From Apoderus coryli (taxonomy: Eukaryota; Arthropoda; Insecta; Coleoptera; Attelabidae), in the NCBI GenBank assembly GCA_911728435.2, contig OU452205.1, positions 19,028,080 through 19,092,079 of the forward strand: 64,000 nt of DNA, written 5' to 3'. Below, piece by piece: positions 42,000 through 52,577 of the stretch. How positions within the stretch are numbered: the stretch's first letter is position 1; the number at the start of each line of letters is the position of its first letter. The position numbers were made by a program, and so were the translations under genes. The notes below the pieces were generated by a model that worked only from the letters and a program-made list of their open reading frames with translations, searched no databases and was not told where the DNA came from.

Positions 42000-43712
42000 T
42001 ATGTAACAAAAAAAGAAAAATATCTTATTAAAGATATTCAAGCAACAAAAAAATTTATTAAAAATAATAATGATATTTTTATTCTAAAACCTGATAAATC
42101 CAATAAAACAGTAATTATGAACAAAAATATGTATAAAGAAAAAATGTTGTGTTTGTTGAAGGATGAAACCACATACAAATTACTAGACCATGATCCAACA
42201 AATAAATACCAATCAAAAAGTAATAAATTAATAAAAAAATGGGAAGATAATTTATACATTTCTCCAAAAACGGCAAAGAGTTTTAAAATATATAATGCCA
42301 TTCCGCCAAAAATTTATGGACTCCCAAAATTGCACAAGAATAATATACCTCTAAGACCTATTGTATCATGTGTCCAATCTCCAACTAAACCATTAGCTGA
42401 CTATTTAAAACGAATTTTGGAAAATGTTATTAATAAAAATGAACATTACATAAAGGATTCATGGCAGTTTAAAGAGAAAATCAAACATATTTCTATTCCG
42501 TCGAATTACCAAATGGTGTCCTTTGATGTCGTTTCTTTGTATACCAACATTCCAATTCAACTTGCCAAGGAAGTAGTTGAAAAACGGTGGTCTGAAATTG
42601 AGAAACACACGGATGTCCCATTGGAGGATTTCCTTGAAGCAATCGAACTGACTTTAACATCAACATATTTTCAGTATGAAGATAATTACTACCAACACAT
42701 TGAGGGAGTTGCTATGGGCTCATCAATTTCAAGTGCAATTGCTCAGTTGGTGCTTGAGGATTTAGAAACTACTATCATTCCATCTTTACCTTTCAAACCC
42801 CTGTTTTTTTATAGATATGTAGATGATTGCATCACTATCATACCAAACACACACATAACATCAATGCACAACACTTTAAATTCATACCACCCAAAGTTGC
42901 AATTCACTACTGAAATAGAGAATCAAAAAACAATAAACTTTTTGGATCTTACATTAATAAACATCAATCCTGAACTAAAAACCAAATGGTATACAAAACC
43001 TACATGGTCTGGTAGATATACTAACTTTCATTCACACCATCCTATATCCCAAAAAAAGAGTGTGGTTATTGGTCTCGCTGATAGAGTAATAAAATTGACA
43101 GACCCAGAATATAGAGAGGAGTGTATAAATAAAGCGAAAAATACACTAAACAAAAACAACTATCCCAAAAATTTTATAAACAAAATTTTTAAGAAACGCA
43201 TCCACAAATTTTACAATAACGATGAACAAAAAAAAGTTACCAACAATAATATAAAATACATATCCATTCCTTATATACCTGGTTTCTCAGAGTCGTTCCA
43301 AAAAAAATTAAAACCCTATAATTTGCAAACGTGCCACAAAAATACAAACACTTTCAAGGCAAACGTCTTTAGCAATTTGAAAACGCAAACACCACATCTA
43401 AAAAAATCACATGTAATCTACCAAATTCCATGTAACAATTGCGATGGTGTCTATATTGGACAAACCATGCAAAATTTAGGTAAAAGATTAAACGGACACA
43501 AAAACTCTAACACCAAAACAGCACTTAAAAAACATATTGAGGCCACAAACCACACTTTCAACTTTTGTAATACAAAAATTTTAGACATGGAACAACACAC
43601 AAAAAAAAGAGAATTTTTAGAAATGATATACATCAAAAAAAATAAAAACAGCGTTAATGACAGAACTGACATCCAACATCTAAGCAGTATCTATCACAAT
43701 ATCATAAAATAA
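42000..43712 (+). CDS. PLE reverse transcriptase/GIY-YIG protein, right copy, 5'-truncated
   Basis: The frame is open from the junction at 42,000. The first methionine is at 42,117 (531 residues), but upstream codons (KKFIKNNNDIFILKPDKSNK then TVIM) are clearly PLE coding sequence, so 42,117 is not the original start. Domains are as in the left copy; the YVDD aspartates are at 42,822-42,827. Intact from there to the stop at 43,712. Roughly the first part of the PLE protein is absent, so it is a 5'-truncated insertion. This is the best-preserved large reading frame in the window. Confidence 0.92.
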   Translation, partial: YVTKKEKYLIKDIQATKKFIKNNNDIFILKPDKSNKTVIMNKNMYKEKMLCLLKDETTYKLLDHDPTNKYQSKSNKLIKKWEDNLYISPKTAKSFKIYNAIPPKIYGLPKLHKNNIPLRPIVSCVQSPTKPLADYLKRILENVINKNEHYIKDSWQFKEKIKHISIPSNYQMVSFDVVSLYTNIPIQLAKEVVEKRWSEIEKHTDVPLEDFLEAIELTLTSTYFQYEDNYYQHIEGVAMGSSISSAIAQLVLEDLETTIIPSLPFKPLFFYRYVDDCITIIPNTHITSMHNTLNSYHPKLQFTTEIENQKTINFLDLTLININPELKTKWYTKPTWSGRYTNFHSHHPISQKKSVVIGLADRVIKLTDPEYREECINKAKNTLNKNNYPKNFINKIFKKRIHKFYNNDEQKKVTNNNIKYISIPYIPGFSESFQKKLKPYNLQTCHKNTNTFKANVFSNLKTQTPHLKKSHVIYQIPCNNCDGVYIGQTMQNLGKRLNGHKNSNTKTALKKHIEATNHTFNFCNTKILDMEQHTKKREFLEMIYIKKNKNSVNDRTDIQHLSSIYHNIIK

Positions 43713-44095
43713 AAATTCTACTTAAACCCCCTGTATTTATTTATAATAAAATGTATACCTTTCAAGTACCTCAACTGTTTTAAAGGAGATCAAACGGGAA
43801 AAAAGGAAATAAAAAAATAAAAAAAAAAAAGAAGAAAAAGGGTGCCTTCATATTTGAATTTGTACTGTTGCTACTACTAATACTTTCAATACAATCATAC
43901 CGGACAATAGTTTCCATCAATAAATAAATATGTATTTTATTATATTTAAATGTTATAAATGTGTTTGTAAATAGAATGAAAATTGTTTGTCCTTTTTTGA
44001 CATTGAGGAATTGGAATTTGTGTTAGGTAATAAATAATCAAAATGTAAAAATAGTTTTTAGAAAATAATATTGTATGTAATTTCAGAAGAATATG

Positions 44096-44145
44096 TTTTA
44101 ACCTGAAGAAGTTACTAATTAGTAACGAAACGTCGTTTAATTTAT
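44096..44145 (+). ncRNA. Minimal hammerhead motif, right PLE flank
   Basis: CTGAAGA (44,103-44,109), GTTAC/GTAAC stem II, GAAA (44,127-44,130), CGTC with potential cleavage after 44,134. Same form as in the left flank and in the solo flank at 31,093. Confidence 0.62.
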
Positions 44146-44248
44146 GTTCAGTGTGATCGTGACGAAAATAAAAAATGAATATTGTTATGTAAAATATAGA
44201 AGAATTTTTTATAAGAACCGAACACCCCAAGAAAGTAAACTGAAAAAA

Positions 44249-44260
44249 ATAAAACATTGT
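44249..44260. repeat. Right 12-bp target duplication of the PLE pair
   Basis: ATAAAACATTGT, identical to 39,785-39,796; marks the right boundary of the PLE pair inside BEL gag. Confidence 0.9.
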
Positions 44261-44560
44261 CTCAAAACCCTCTCGTTCGTTCTCTTCTATATCTAAAAGT
44301 TCATCTACATCTTCACCAGTAATATTAGACTCAACCTGTAGCTGGATATCAATAAACTCTTCTCAGCTCAAATTTGTCGCATCTTTCTCTTAAATTTATT
44401 TTGTCAATATCAGAAATTTGGTCAGTAGTTTTATTTAAAAATGTTGAAAGAAATTTCAAAAAAAATATTTTCCGTTTGCATTGCTCAAGAGAGATTTCTG
44501 AGGAATTTTGAAAATTTTTATTTTTAATGAATTTAATTTAGTTAATTTTTATGAAATTTT
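44261..44560 (-). pseudogene. BEL/Pao gag, N-terminal part
   Basis: Minus-strand reading LKFLSTFLNKTTDQISDIDK, INLRERCDKFEL, then after a one-base shift near 44,360 FIDIQLQVESNITGEDVDEL and ENEREGFET, is a typical helical BEL gag N terminus and leads into MFYDQVSLARDLL across the target duplication. This shows the PLE pair interrupted gag. Confidence 0.8.
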
Positions 44561-44794
44561 TCAGGACAAATCAACTCTAGTAGTGTATACTCTGATAAGT
44601 AAAGAATTAGAGTGTTAGATTAATAATGTTAAATGAAAAAGAAAAAGGAAATAAGTACTCACAGTTTGACAGCCTACCGCTACTTATAATTATTTCACCA
44701 GGTATCTGATCTGGTACAAATGTTAAGCAACCGTGTGTGGTGTAATTTATCTTGCGAAACTGATTATTATACGGCTCGAGGGACCAAATTATGG
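44561..44794. other. Probable 5' leader of BEL/Pao, no LTR recognised
   Basis: Between gag N terminus and dispersed repeat copy B. No direct LTR partner was identified in the window. Confidence 0.35.
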
Positions 44795-45049
44795 TTAATA
44801 AACTTTTGTTCAGTAATAAAAATCAGTATTTTCAGGACGAAAACTTTTAATGATAAATTACATAAAAAATATTTAATTGCTGACAGAATTCTTTTTTAGA
44901 CAACATCTCTCTTTTTAGCTCTCCATATATATAATGTAATATATGTATATATGGAGACTATTAGTTTCATGAATTTTTTTTTTTAATTTCACCGGAAATA
45001 CCTACTTGTTTTTGGTCATTTTATACATAAATAAGTAGTTTTAAAAAAA

Positions 45050-45050
<1 letters not shown>

Positions 45051-45092
<42 letters not shown>
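45051..45092. repeat. (TGTC)n microsatellite
   Basis: About ten uninterrupted GTCT units directly before the first ACGAAAACGCAAAAACCGCT segment of the satellite-like region. Such tetranucleotide starts are common at one edge of insect interspersed repeats. Confidence 0.95.
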
Positions 45093-47340
45093 ATTCACGA
45101 AAACGCAAAAACCGCTTAACAGATTTTAACGAAATTTGGTACAAAAATACTATTGGACATGGCAAGGAGCTGATTAGATTTTGGGAAACATTGAGCGTAG
45201 GCAAGGGGTTTAAAATAGGGTTCAAAAATTAAAAAAATTCATAGTTCTTAAACTTATCCGAAATACTGCATAATTTTTTACGCATTTAATTGAATATAAC
45301 CTAAAATATTTAACATAAAATATTAGACCACATTGGCGTTCGAAAATAGTGTAAAATGGGGTAAAAAATATTTAAAAAAAACGTACTTCTTAAACATAGC
45401 AGAAATATTAACTAATTATTTATAGCTTTAATAGAATATAACCTATAAAATGTGTCATAAATAACTTACTTTCATAGGCGTTCGTAAATAGTGGAAAAGG
45501 GGTCAAAATATAAAAAATACATATTTCCTAAACTTATTCGAAATATGGAATAATTTTTTATAGTTGTGATAGAATATAACCTAAAAAATGTTACATAAAA
45601 GAATTAGTTCAATTATATATAGCTTTGATAGAAGATAACCTAAAATATGCAGCATAAAATTTTTAGTTACATAGGCGTTCGTAAATAGTAAAAAAAGGGG
45701 TAAAATAAAAAAAAAATAAAATGTAAAAAAATTTATATTTAACTAGTTGAATTGGTGTTAAAAATACACGACAAAAATTAATGTTCCATAGGCGTCCGTG
45801 AAAATTCTACAAAAGGGTCAGAATTTGTATCCGTGATAACTCAAAAACCACTTAACGGATTTTAACCACATTTAGTACGAAAATACTACAGGATATTTAT
45901 AGGTGGTGATGAACATTGAGCGTAGGCAAGAGGTTTAAAAGAGGGTTCAAAAATTTAAAAAATCATAGTTCCTAAACTTATCCGAAATATTGAATAATTT
46001 TTTATAGTTGTGATAGAATATAACCTAAAAAATGTTACATAAAAGAATTAGTTCACACAGGCGTTCGAAAATAGTCTTAAAAAAGGGTCAAAAACGAAAA
46101 AAAAATGTTTCCCAAATATACCAGAAAAATTGGCTAATCATATATAGCTTTCATATAAGATAACCTAAAAAATGCAGCATAAAATTTTTATTTACATAGG
46201 CGTTCGAAAATAGTCTTAAAAAAGGGTCAAAAACTGAAAAAAAAATGTTTTCCAAATACACCAGAAAAATTGGTTAATTATATATAGCTTTGATAGAAGA
46301 TAACCTAAAAAATGCAGCATAAAATTTTTAGTTACATAGGCGTTCGAAAATAGTAAAAAAAAGGGGGTAAAAAAAAATTAAAATGTAAAAAATTTTATAT
46401 TTAACTAGTTGAATTGGTGTTAAAAATACACGACAAAAATTAATGTTCCATAGGTGTCCGTGAAAATTTTATAAAAAGGTCAGAATTTGTATCCGTGATA
46501 ACTCAAAAACCACTTAACGGATTTTAACCACATTTGGTACGAAAATACTACAGGATATTTATAGGTGGTGATAAACATTGAGCGTAGGCAAGAGGTTTAA
46601 AAGAAGGTTCAAAAATTTAAAAAATCATAGTTCCTAAACTTATCCGAAATATTGAATAATTTTTTATAGTTGTGATAGAATATAACCTAAAAAATGTTAC
46701 ATAAAAGAATTAGTTCACACAGGCGTTCGAAAATAGTCTTAAAAAGGGTCAAAAACGAAAAAAAAATGTTTCCCAAATATACCAGAAAAATTGGCTAATC
46801 ATATATAGCTTTCATATAAGATAACCTAAAAAATGCAGCATAAAATTTTTATTTACATAGGCGTTCGTAAATAGTAAAAAAGGGGTAAAATAAAAAAAAT
46901 TAAAATGTAAAAAATTTTATATTTAACTAGTTGAATATGTGTTAAAAATACACGACAAAAATTAATGTTCCATAGGCGTCCGTGAAAATTCTATAAAAGG
47001 GTCAGAAAAAAATTGTATCCGTGATAACTCAAAAACCACTTAACAGATAACCTACAACATGCAGCATAACAATTTTGTTTACATAGGCGTTCGTAAATAG
47101 TAGAAAAGGGGACAAAATAAATTTTATAATAAAACTAAAAAAAATCAATTAATTTGCGTTCAAGAACTTGGCCTAGATCTGAAATATAAAATATCTGCGT
47201 ATAAATAGTGCCTCCAAAGAGAAGAAAAAGGCACAAAACCCCATACTGAAAAAAAAATAACTGATGTCTAAAACAAAACAAAAATTTATTAAATTTAGAT
47301 AAATGACAAAAAGGTCATAAAATTATTACTTTTACACTTA
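45093..47340. repeat. Degenerate nested tandem repeats, ~660-bp period
   Basis: AACTAGTTGAATTGGTGTTA starts copies at 45,741 and 46,403, with a variant at 46,925 (periods 662 and 522). Each long unit contains CCGTGATAACTCAAAAACCA, CTTAACGGATTTTAACCACA, ATTGAGCGTAGGCAAG and several shorter sub-repeats built on CATAGGCGTTCG.AAATAGT and AGATAACCTAAAA.ATG. CTCAAAAACCNCTTAACGGATTTTAA is a phrase common in insect interspersed repeats. Sub-repeats also vary in number between units. No coding potential. Confidence 0.75.
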
Positions 47341-47455
47341 AATATGGAGAGCTATTCGTGCCTCGTGGGCAACATTTTTTCTTTTAAAATAATTTGGATA
47401 GGTGTCATATGCCTACTATTTACGAACATTTTATCCAATACTGGACGTAAACACA

Positions 47456-47600
47456 CAGTGGAGTGCAATATCTATGATAAAATAAACTATAACGTCACCT
47501 CCACAAAACAACTTTATTATCGTCACGTCAGAAACATGTTTCGGACGTGTAACCGCCATCATCAGTCAAAAACAAATAAGCCAAGAAAAGAAGCTGTGTG
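47456..47600 (-). repeat. Penelope-type flank remnant with hammerhead-like motif
   Basis: Minus strand at 47,521-47,568: GACTGATGATGGCGGTTACA then CGTCCGAAACATGTTTCTGA. CTGATGA and GAAA are both intact; stem II GGCG/CGTCC pairs with a bulged base; the cleavage triplet would be GTT as in the 15,636 copy. Flanking AACAACTTTATTATCGTC fits an element 3' end. Confidence 0.5.
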
Positions 47601-47991
47601 CGAGAACGAATAGTTGAACATAATTCGCACTGTGTCGTCATAGAGGGTTTTTTTAGAGGAGAAAATTCTGAATTTTCATTTTATATCCAACTGACACATT
47701 GTTCTTAAATACTACATTAAACTAAATACTAAACATACAAAACATCAGTCAAATAGTAGTAAACAAGTAGGTATAAAGCAGCCGAGAACAGAAATGTTTA
47801 AACAGCGTGCAAAGACAACAAAAAGTCATAAATAAGCTACAAACATGAAGATCCTAAGCTATTTCACCGAGAATATTGGGAACACTATTTGAATAAGATT
47901 TGCCTATTATATACGAGTACATACAGTTTACATTTTTGTCTGTTATTTCTTCAGGATATACCTATAGGTACAATAAAGAAATTTTTATACT
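47601..47991. other. Non-coding DNA, nothing recognised
   Basis: AT-rich; no coding similarity or repeat boundaries. Confidence 0.4.
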
Positions 47992-48627
47992 GTGTGTCTA
48001 CGTAAGTTGGCGGCATATAGGAACCTTTTTGATTATTACTTTTACGAAAAAAAGTTATTCTTTATAAAAAGTTTTGCATGGTCCAAAACCTAAAACGCAA
48101 GCATCAGATATCAAATTTTCTCAGGTTTGGCAAAAAATGTGATTTATGCTCTATAGAGTACCTTTATTTTTGACAATCTCGAAAATTGTTATAAAGAAAA
48201 GATGTTTAGAATTAAAAATAATTTTCAAATATTGAACATCGTTTATTTACAATAAAAAACAATTTTTTCCGAGATTTTCTCTGTGATAACGTTGAAAATT
48301 TAAGAAGAAAAAAGAAAATTTCGGAAAAATAGTTTTTTTAATGTTAGTAAACAATGTTGAATATTTGAAAGTTATTTTTAATTCTAAACATCTTTTTTTT
48401 ATAACAATTTTCCATATTGTCTAATATAAAGGTACTTTACTCTATGGCGAAAATCACATTTTTGGACAAACCTCGTATACGACTGATATAATTTGATATA
48501 TGATGCTTGCGTGTTAGGTTTTGGACCATTCAGAACTTTTTATAAAGAATAACTTTTTTTCGTAAAAGTAATAGTCAAAAAGTTTCACATATGCCGCCAA
48601 CTTACGTAGACCTCGACGTAGACACAC
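47992..48627. mobile_element. 636-bp foldback element with ~280-bp arms
   Basis: The left arm starts GTGTGTCTACGTAAGTTGGC (47,992) and the right arm ends with ATATGCCGCCAACTTACGTA, a short insertion and GACGTAGACACAC (48,627). Inward the arms pair through TACGAAAAAAAGTTATTCTT, GGTCCAAAACCTAA, AGTACCTTTAT and GATGTTTAGAATTAAAAATA. The central ~60 bp is unpaired. No coding sequence. A simple foldback or MITE-like DNA element. Confidence 0.82.
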
Positions 48628-49869
48628 TATTAATTATATATCAGAATTTTATTTGTTAAATGAGCTAAATTCGTCTGTATGATTATGGATGAAAACGTGA
48701 ATTTTGTTTTTAAGTTTCCATATCCACTTGAATCGAAAAAGAACATGTAGAATCTATATGTTAATTTTTTTAAAATGTCAATTCATCAAATATACCAATA
48801 CATTATTTAAAAAAGAAATGCGATTCCTATTTTTTTTTACTTAATACGTCTGAATAAAATTGCTCCTAAAAATTGTTGGCGAAATCTTGAAAACCAAACT
48901 TTAAAATGTTAATAAATAAGAAGTTTTACCTATTTCAAACGTCCATAAAATTAAGTTAATTAAGTATATTGGTAAGCATAATTTGGAATTTATAGATTAA
49001 AATTAATACCACGAACTTAATTTAATTAATTTAAATCACTAAAATATGAACGAATGTAAAAAAAAAATACCTTCTGCCATTTTATATATTATGTACTCCG
49101 AAATTAGCGATCACTAAATATAACCAAAAAATTAATGCTAAGCACTAATCACTGGTTTTAAAACAAAACTAACAGAAATTTAATATTTATGTTACCCAAT
49201 TCACAAATTAGTGGTTATTAAATGAAATTTAATAAGTATTATCACTGTTTGATACTGAATTTTTCCGAAATAACAATAACAATCTATATCAAGAGTAGAA
49301 CATAAACTGCAGTATATAGTAATAAAAACAAAATCTCTTCTCAAGCGTTTTTTATTATCACTGTAAGGAAATCTTTGAAAATCCTGATTCTGTACTATTT
49401 ATTTACTTATTTTAAAGTAAAATTCTAAATTATTATTTAAAATACTAAATGGCAATTATTGAATTATTTGCTTAGTCGGTGTTTTATTTAATTTTACGCA
49501 ATTTATCGTATAATTGACATTATCTTTAAATAAATAGTTTAAATACATAAACAATAATAAGTATCTACTGTATTTGGTGAATGTTTCAGCGGCGTACGAA
49601 GAGTGTATGCGTTTTAAAGAAAATTTTATTTATCTGTCAAATTTGATGTTTCAACACGTTACTGATGGTAGTTCATTGTTAATTTCAACCAATCAAGATT
49701 GAATTACGCGATAATTTGGCACTAGTTTTCTGTTGGAAAAATTATATTAATATTGAATATTACTTATAATATTTAATTGGTAGGTACATGTTTGACAATT
49801 GTTTAAATATACCTCATCAGCATTCACTCGCTAACGAGTATCAATTATTCCAACTCAGGGATTTGTGTT
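48628..49869. other. AT-rich non-coding DNA
   Basis: About 1.2 kb with no coding similarity, inverted ends or tandem repeats recognised; among the most featureless parts of the window. Confidence 0.5.
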
Positions 49870-52028
49870 ACGAGCCCTAAGATGGCTATACAAACCGATT
49901 CTCGAGCCGCAAATCCTGTCACAAAATTGACACACCCAATCACCACCGCCTCCATCTCCGTCTGTCGTTCGCAATCTGGTCCCAGTTGTTCTTCACATCT
50001 AAGCCACACTTCTTCATGTTGGTCTTAAAAACATCCTTGTACCTCTTTTGCTGCTCTCCCAATTTCGTCCATCGCAGCTGCTGCCTGACAACCATCGCCT
50101 CAATGCTAGCTGTTTGAGAATCCTCTAGAACGCTAATGTTTGTTCGTCGGTCCTGCCATTTAATTCCATCGTTGATGGTTCTTCTCTAGGGTTTTTAAAT
50201 GCTTCCGATAAGTGGTCGAAGACTCACAGCTATACGTAAGGGCAGTAACTACAATAGCATTATACACTCGCAACTTAATACGAACGTCGATGTTATGATT
50301 ATCGAAGAATCTCGTCCTCAGACGGCCAACAGATGCCCTTGCCCATCTTATACGATTGCTGAATTTTATCAGCGATATTTGCCTTCGGCGCGAGAATGAT
50401 GCCGAGGTAAGAGAAACTCTCGATGTTCTGAAGGCTGTCTGCGTTAACTCCAATATGTGGTGGGACAGCCACAGTGTTTGATGCAGGCTGGTAGAGAGTC
50501 TGTTTTTTCTTTATAATTAGTTCAAGCCATTCCTGTATGCGCTGTTAAATGTATTTAGTATACCTATATTGAAGATCCTCTTCTGTATCAGCTAGGACAA
50601 CTTTGTCATCCGCTTGCAGTCTACGAAAGTTGAAGAGTCCGCCGCTATCAAATCTGTAGGCGATCTGTATTCCCCTTGGCAGTTCATGCTTAACAAGTTG
50701 GAAGACCATTCCCACAAACATCGAAAACAAGGTCGGTGCAATGAGATCCCTGTTTTGCGCTAGTTGTTATTGGAAAGGGCTCTCCCGGTCCACAGCTGTT
50801 GAGAACTGCTGTTTTCACATTATCGTGAAGGTATATCTGAGTCTCAGGGTTAACGAAGTCGAACGCCTTTACAAGGTCTATACAACCCAAGTATAGAGAA
50901 CGATTTTGTTCCCGTTACTTTTCCTGTATTTGCCTGGCACTTAATATCATGCCTATGAGTGGGAGAAGACGATTGGACAAAATTCTTGCAAGAACCTTTC
51001 CGGTGATAGAGAGAGCTAACATGATCCCCTTTCATAAATATAGTGACAATTGAAGCATATTACATTTCAGCAGGTATGGTTTCTGTGTTCCATATTTTGG
51101 TTATTAGAGCATGAAAATTTTCCAATGTCACATGTCCTCCTTCTTTAAAAATTTCTATGCCATCAAAGCCAGCTGTTCTATTGTTTTTAAGTTGTCGAAT
51201 CGCTTTATCAACTTCTTGCAGAGAAGGTACATCTCCCAAGTGTTGTTGGGTTGATCTATGTGGCAACCGATCGACATTCGTGCCGCTGTTTAGCAGTTCC
51301 TGAAAATGTCCTTTCCACCGGGAACCAATTAACGTGCAATCCCTTAGAAAACGAGAGCCATCCCAGGTTTGCCGTCGGTAAAAACTCTGTGCATAGGGGC
51401 CGTAAATGGCATGGAAGAAGGCTCTGAATTTTAAGATATGGAGTTCTTCGTTGTACTTCAGGCTTCGCCACTTGAAAGATACGCTTTTTTGATGTTGAGT
51501 TGCGGTCATTTTGCCTAGTGTCTATTAGTCTTTGTATCACTTCATCGTTTTCGTCGAACCAATCCTGATGTTTTCGTTGCACATGGCCTAGCGTCTCCTC
51601 ACCAACAAAGAGCACGGCGGAATTAAATAACGACCAGTGTTCTTTAATATCATCCGGATATTCTTTCGGAAGCTTGTTCTGCAGGTGTTGTTGGAAACCC
51701 AGTTTCGCTCGGTTTTCCTTTAGGCATCCTATGTTAAGCTTTCGCCTTAGTTGCATTCCCTGTTGTGGTCGTTTTGCAGGTAGACATAGGGTCATACTGG
51801 ATCGCACAAGTCGGTGATCAGTACAGCCATCATCGCCACTGTTTAAAGCTTTTGTGCTCTTCACTTCATGCCGGTCACGAACGCGGACAATTATATAGTC
51901 GATCATATGTCAGTGCTTAGACCTTGGATGTTGCCATGTCAGCTTAAACTTATCTTTTTGTCTAAAAAGAATTTTTGCAAAAACAAGACCTTGTTCTGCG
52001 CATTTGGTTAGCAGCAATAGACCGTTGG
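49870..52028 (-). pseudogene. RTE-like non-LTR retrotransposon, RT part
   Basis: Minus-strand order: KCAEQGLVFAKILFRQKDKF, KLTWQHPRSKH, MIDYIIVRVRDRHEV and CTDHRLVRSSMTL (endonuclease C-terminal half, SDHRLV-like, 51,800-52,015), KENRAKLGFQQHLQNKLPKE, then RT: EVDKAIRQLKNNRTAGFDGI, IDLVKAFDFVNPE (motif A, about 50,850), TTSAKQGSH (motif B), RGIQIAYRFDSGGLFNFRRL and ADDKVVLADTEEDLQ (motif C with the YADD tyrosine region deleted), then RIRWARASVGRLRTRFFDNH and the terminal KRYKDVFKTNMKKCGL. Many stops and shifts. GC content is higher than in surrounding DNA. Confidence 0.82.
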
Positions 52029-52149
52029 AGTTTCACTTTCTTACTCCTTATTTGCCAATGGTATTAGCAAAGATTAATCTACACAATAGATATTCAGCGT
52101 ATATGGGAAATAAAACAAAAATTGAAACTGTCTCGACACGAGCTACATC

Positions 52150-52450
52150 TATTAGAAAAACATGCAACCATGGAAATTATGGAAATTGTAGATGGCGTTA
52201 TATGTATTGTGTTGAAATAAAATAATCATATGGGCAATGTTAGACAAGGACGAGTATACTTTCCCCTACGAGGTGGGAGTTTGTTTTTATATTATAGGTA
52301 TTATATATGTACTACTGTGCAGCAGTGTTTTTTGTTTAAAATTATATGGTATACGTATACCTATCTACGCAAAGATTAATGTGTATGGACGAAAATAAAA
52401 GAAATTACTATAATAGTATAAATATACAGGGCTGGTTTATTAAATGTTTT
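52150..52450. repeat. Dispersed repeat, inverted relative of 15,746-16,060
   Basis: Contains AGATGGCGTTATATGTATTG, AATAATCATATGG, TGTTAGACAAGGA, CCCCTACGAGGTGGGAGTT, GTACTACTGTGCAGCAGTGT and GTGTATGGACGAAAATAAAA, all inverted relative to 15,746-16,060; the first part also matches 24,690-24,800. Confidence 0.7.
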
Positions 52451-52577
52451 AGACAATAATTTTAAATGACTAAAATAATATTATTTTAGTCATTTAATTT
52501 TAAATTTCGGATATAAGGATGCATCAAAAAGTTATATTTAAATTAACGAAATTTGGCGTTATAGATAGGACTTCCGG

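Larger units (their letters stand above)
39797..44248. mobile_element. Head-to-head pair of Penelope-like elements (near-perfect 2.16-kb palindrome)
   Basis: Left copy (minus, to 41,999) and right copy (plus, from 42,000) are joined at their truncated 5' ends. Arms 39,837-41,999 and 42,079-44,243 are almost identical inverted copies around a ~79-bp spacer that belongs to the right copy only. The pair is flanked by ATAAAACATTGT. Each copy ends outward in a flank carrying a hammerhead-like motif. The left copy has an additional 40-bp outer end (GAATAGCGGTTCAAGAATAA, minus) missing from the right. PLEs are telomerase-related retroelements with a GIY-YIG nuclease, often found as truncated, tandem or inverted copies. 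Confidence 0.93.
44795..47455. repeat. Dispersed repeat copy B, split by satellite
   Basis: Left block 44,795-44,910 matches 26,771-26,885 (AATAAACTTTTGTTCAGTAA, AAAATATTTAATTGCTGACA) and right block 47,362-47,455 matches 27,600-27,690 (TTCTTTTAAAATAATTTGGA, TAGGTGTCATATG, TATCCAATACTGGACGTAAA). The interior differs completely from copy A and holds 45,000-47,340 satellite-like DNA. A small (AT)n inverted repeat sits at 44,925-44,962. Confidence 0.6.

Noticed and set aside
36651..44794. LTRs of the BEL/Pao element
   Set aside because: Looked for a direct repeat outside gag and integrase; none could be matched by eye, so boundaries are left open.
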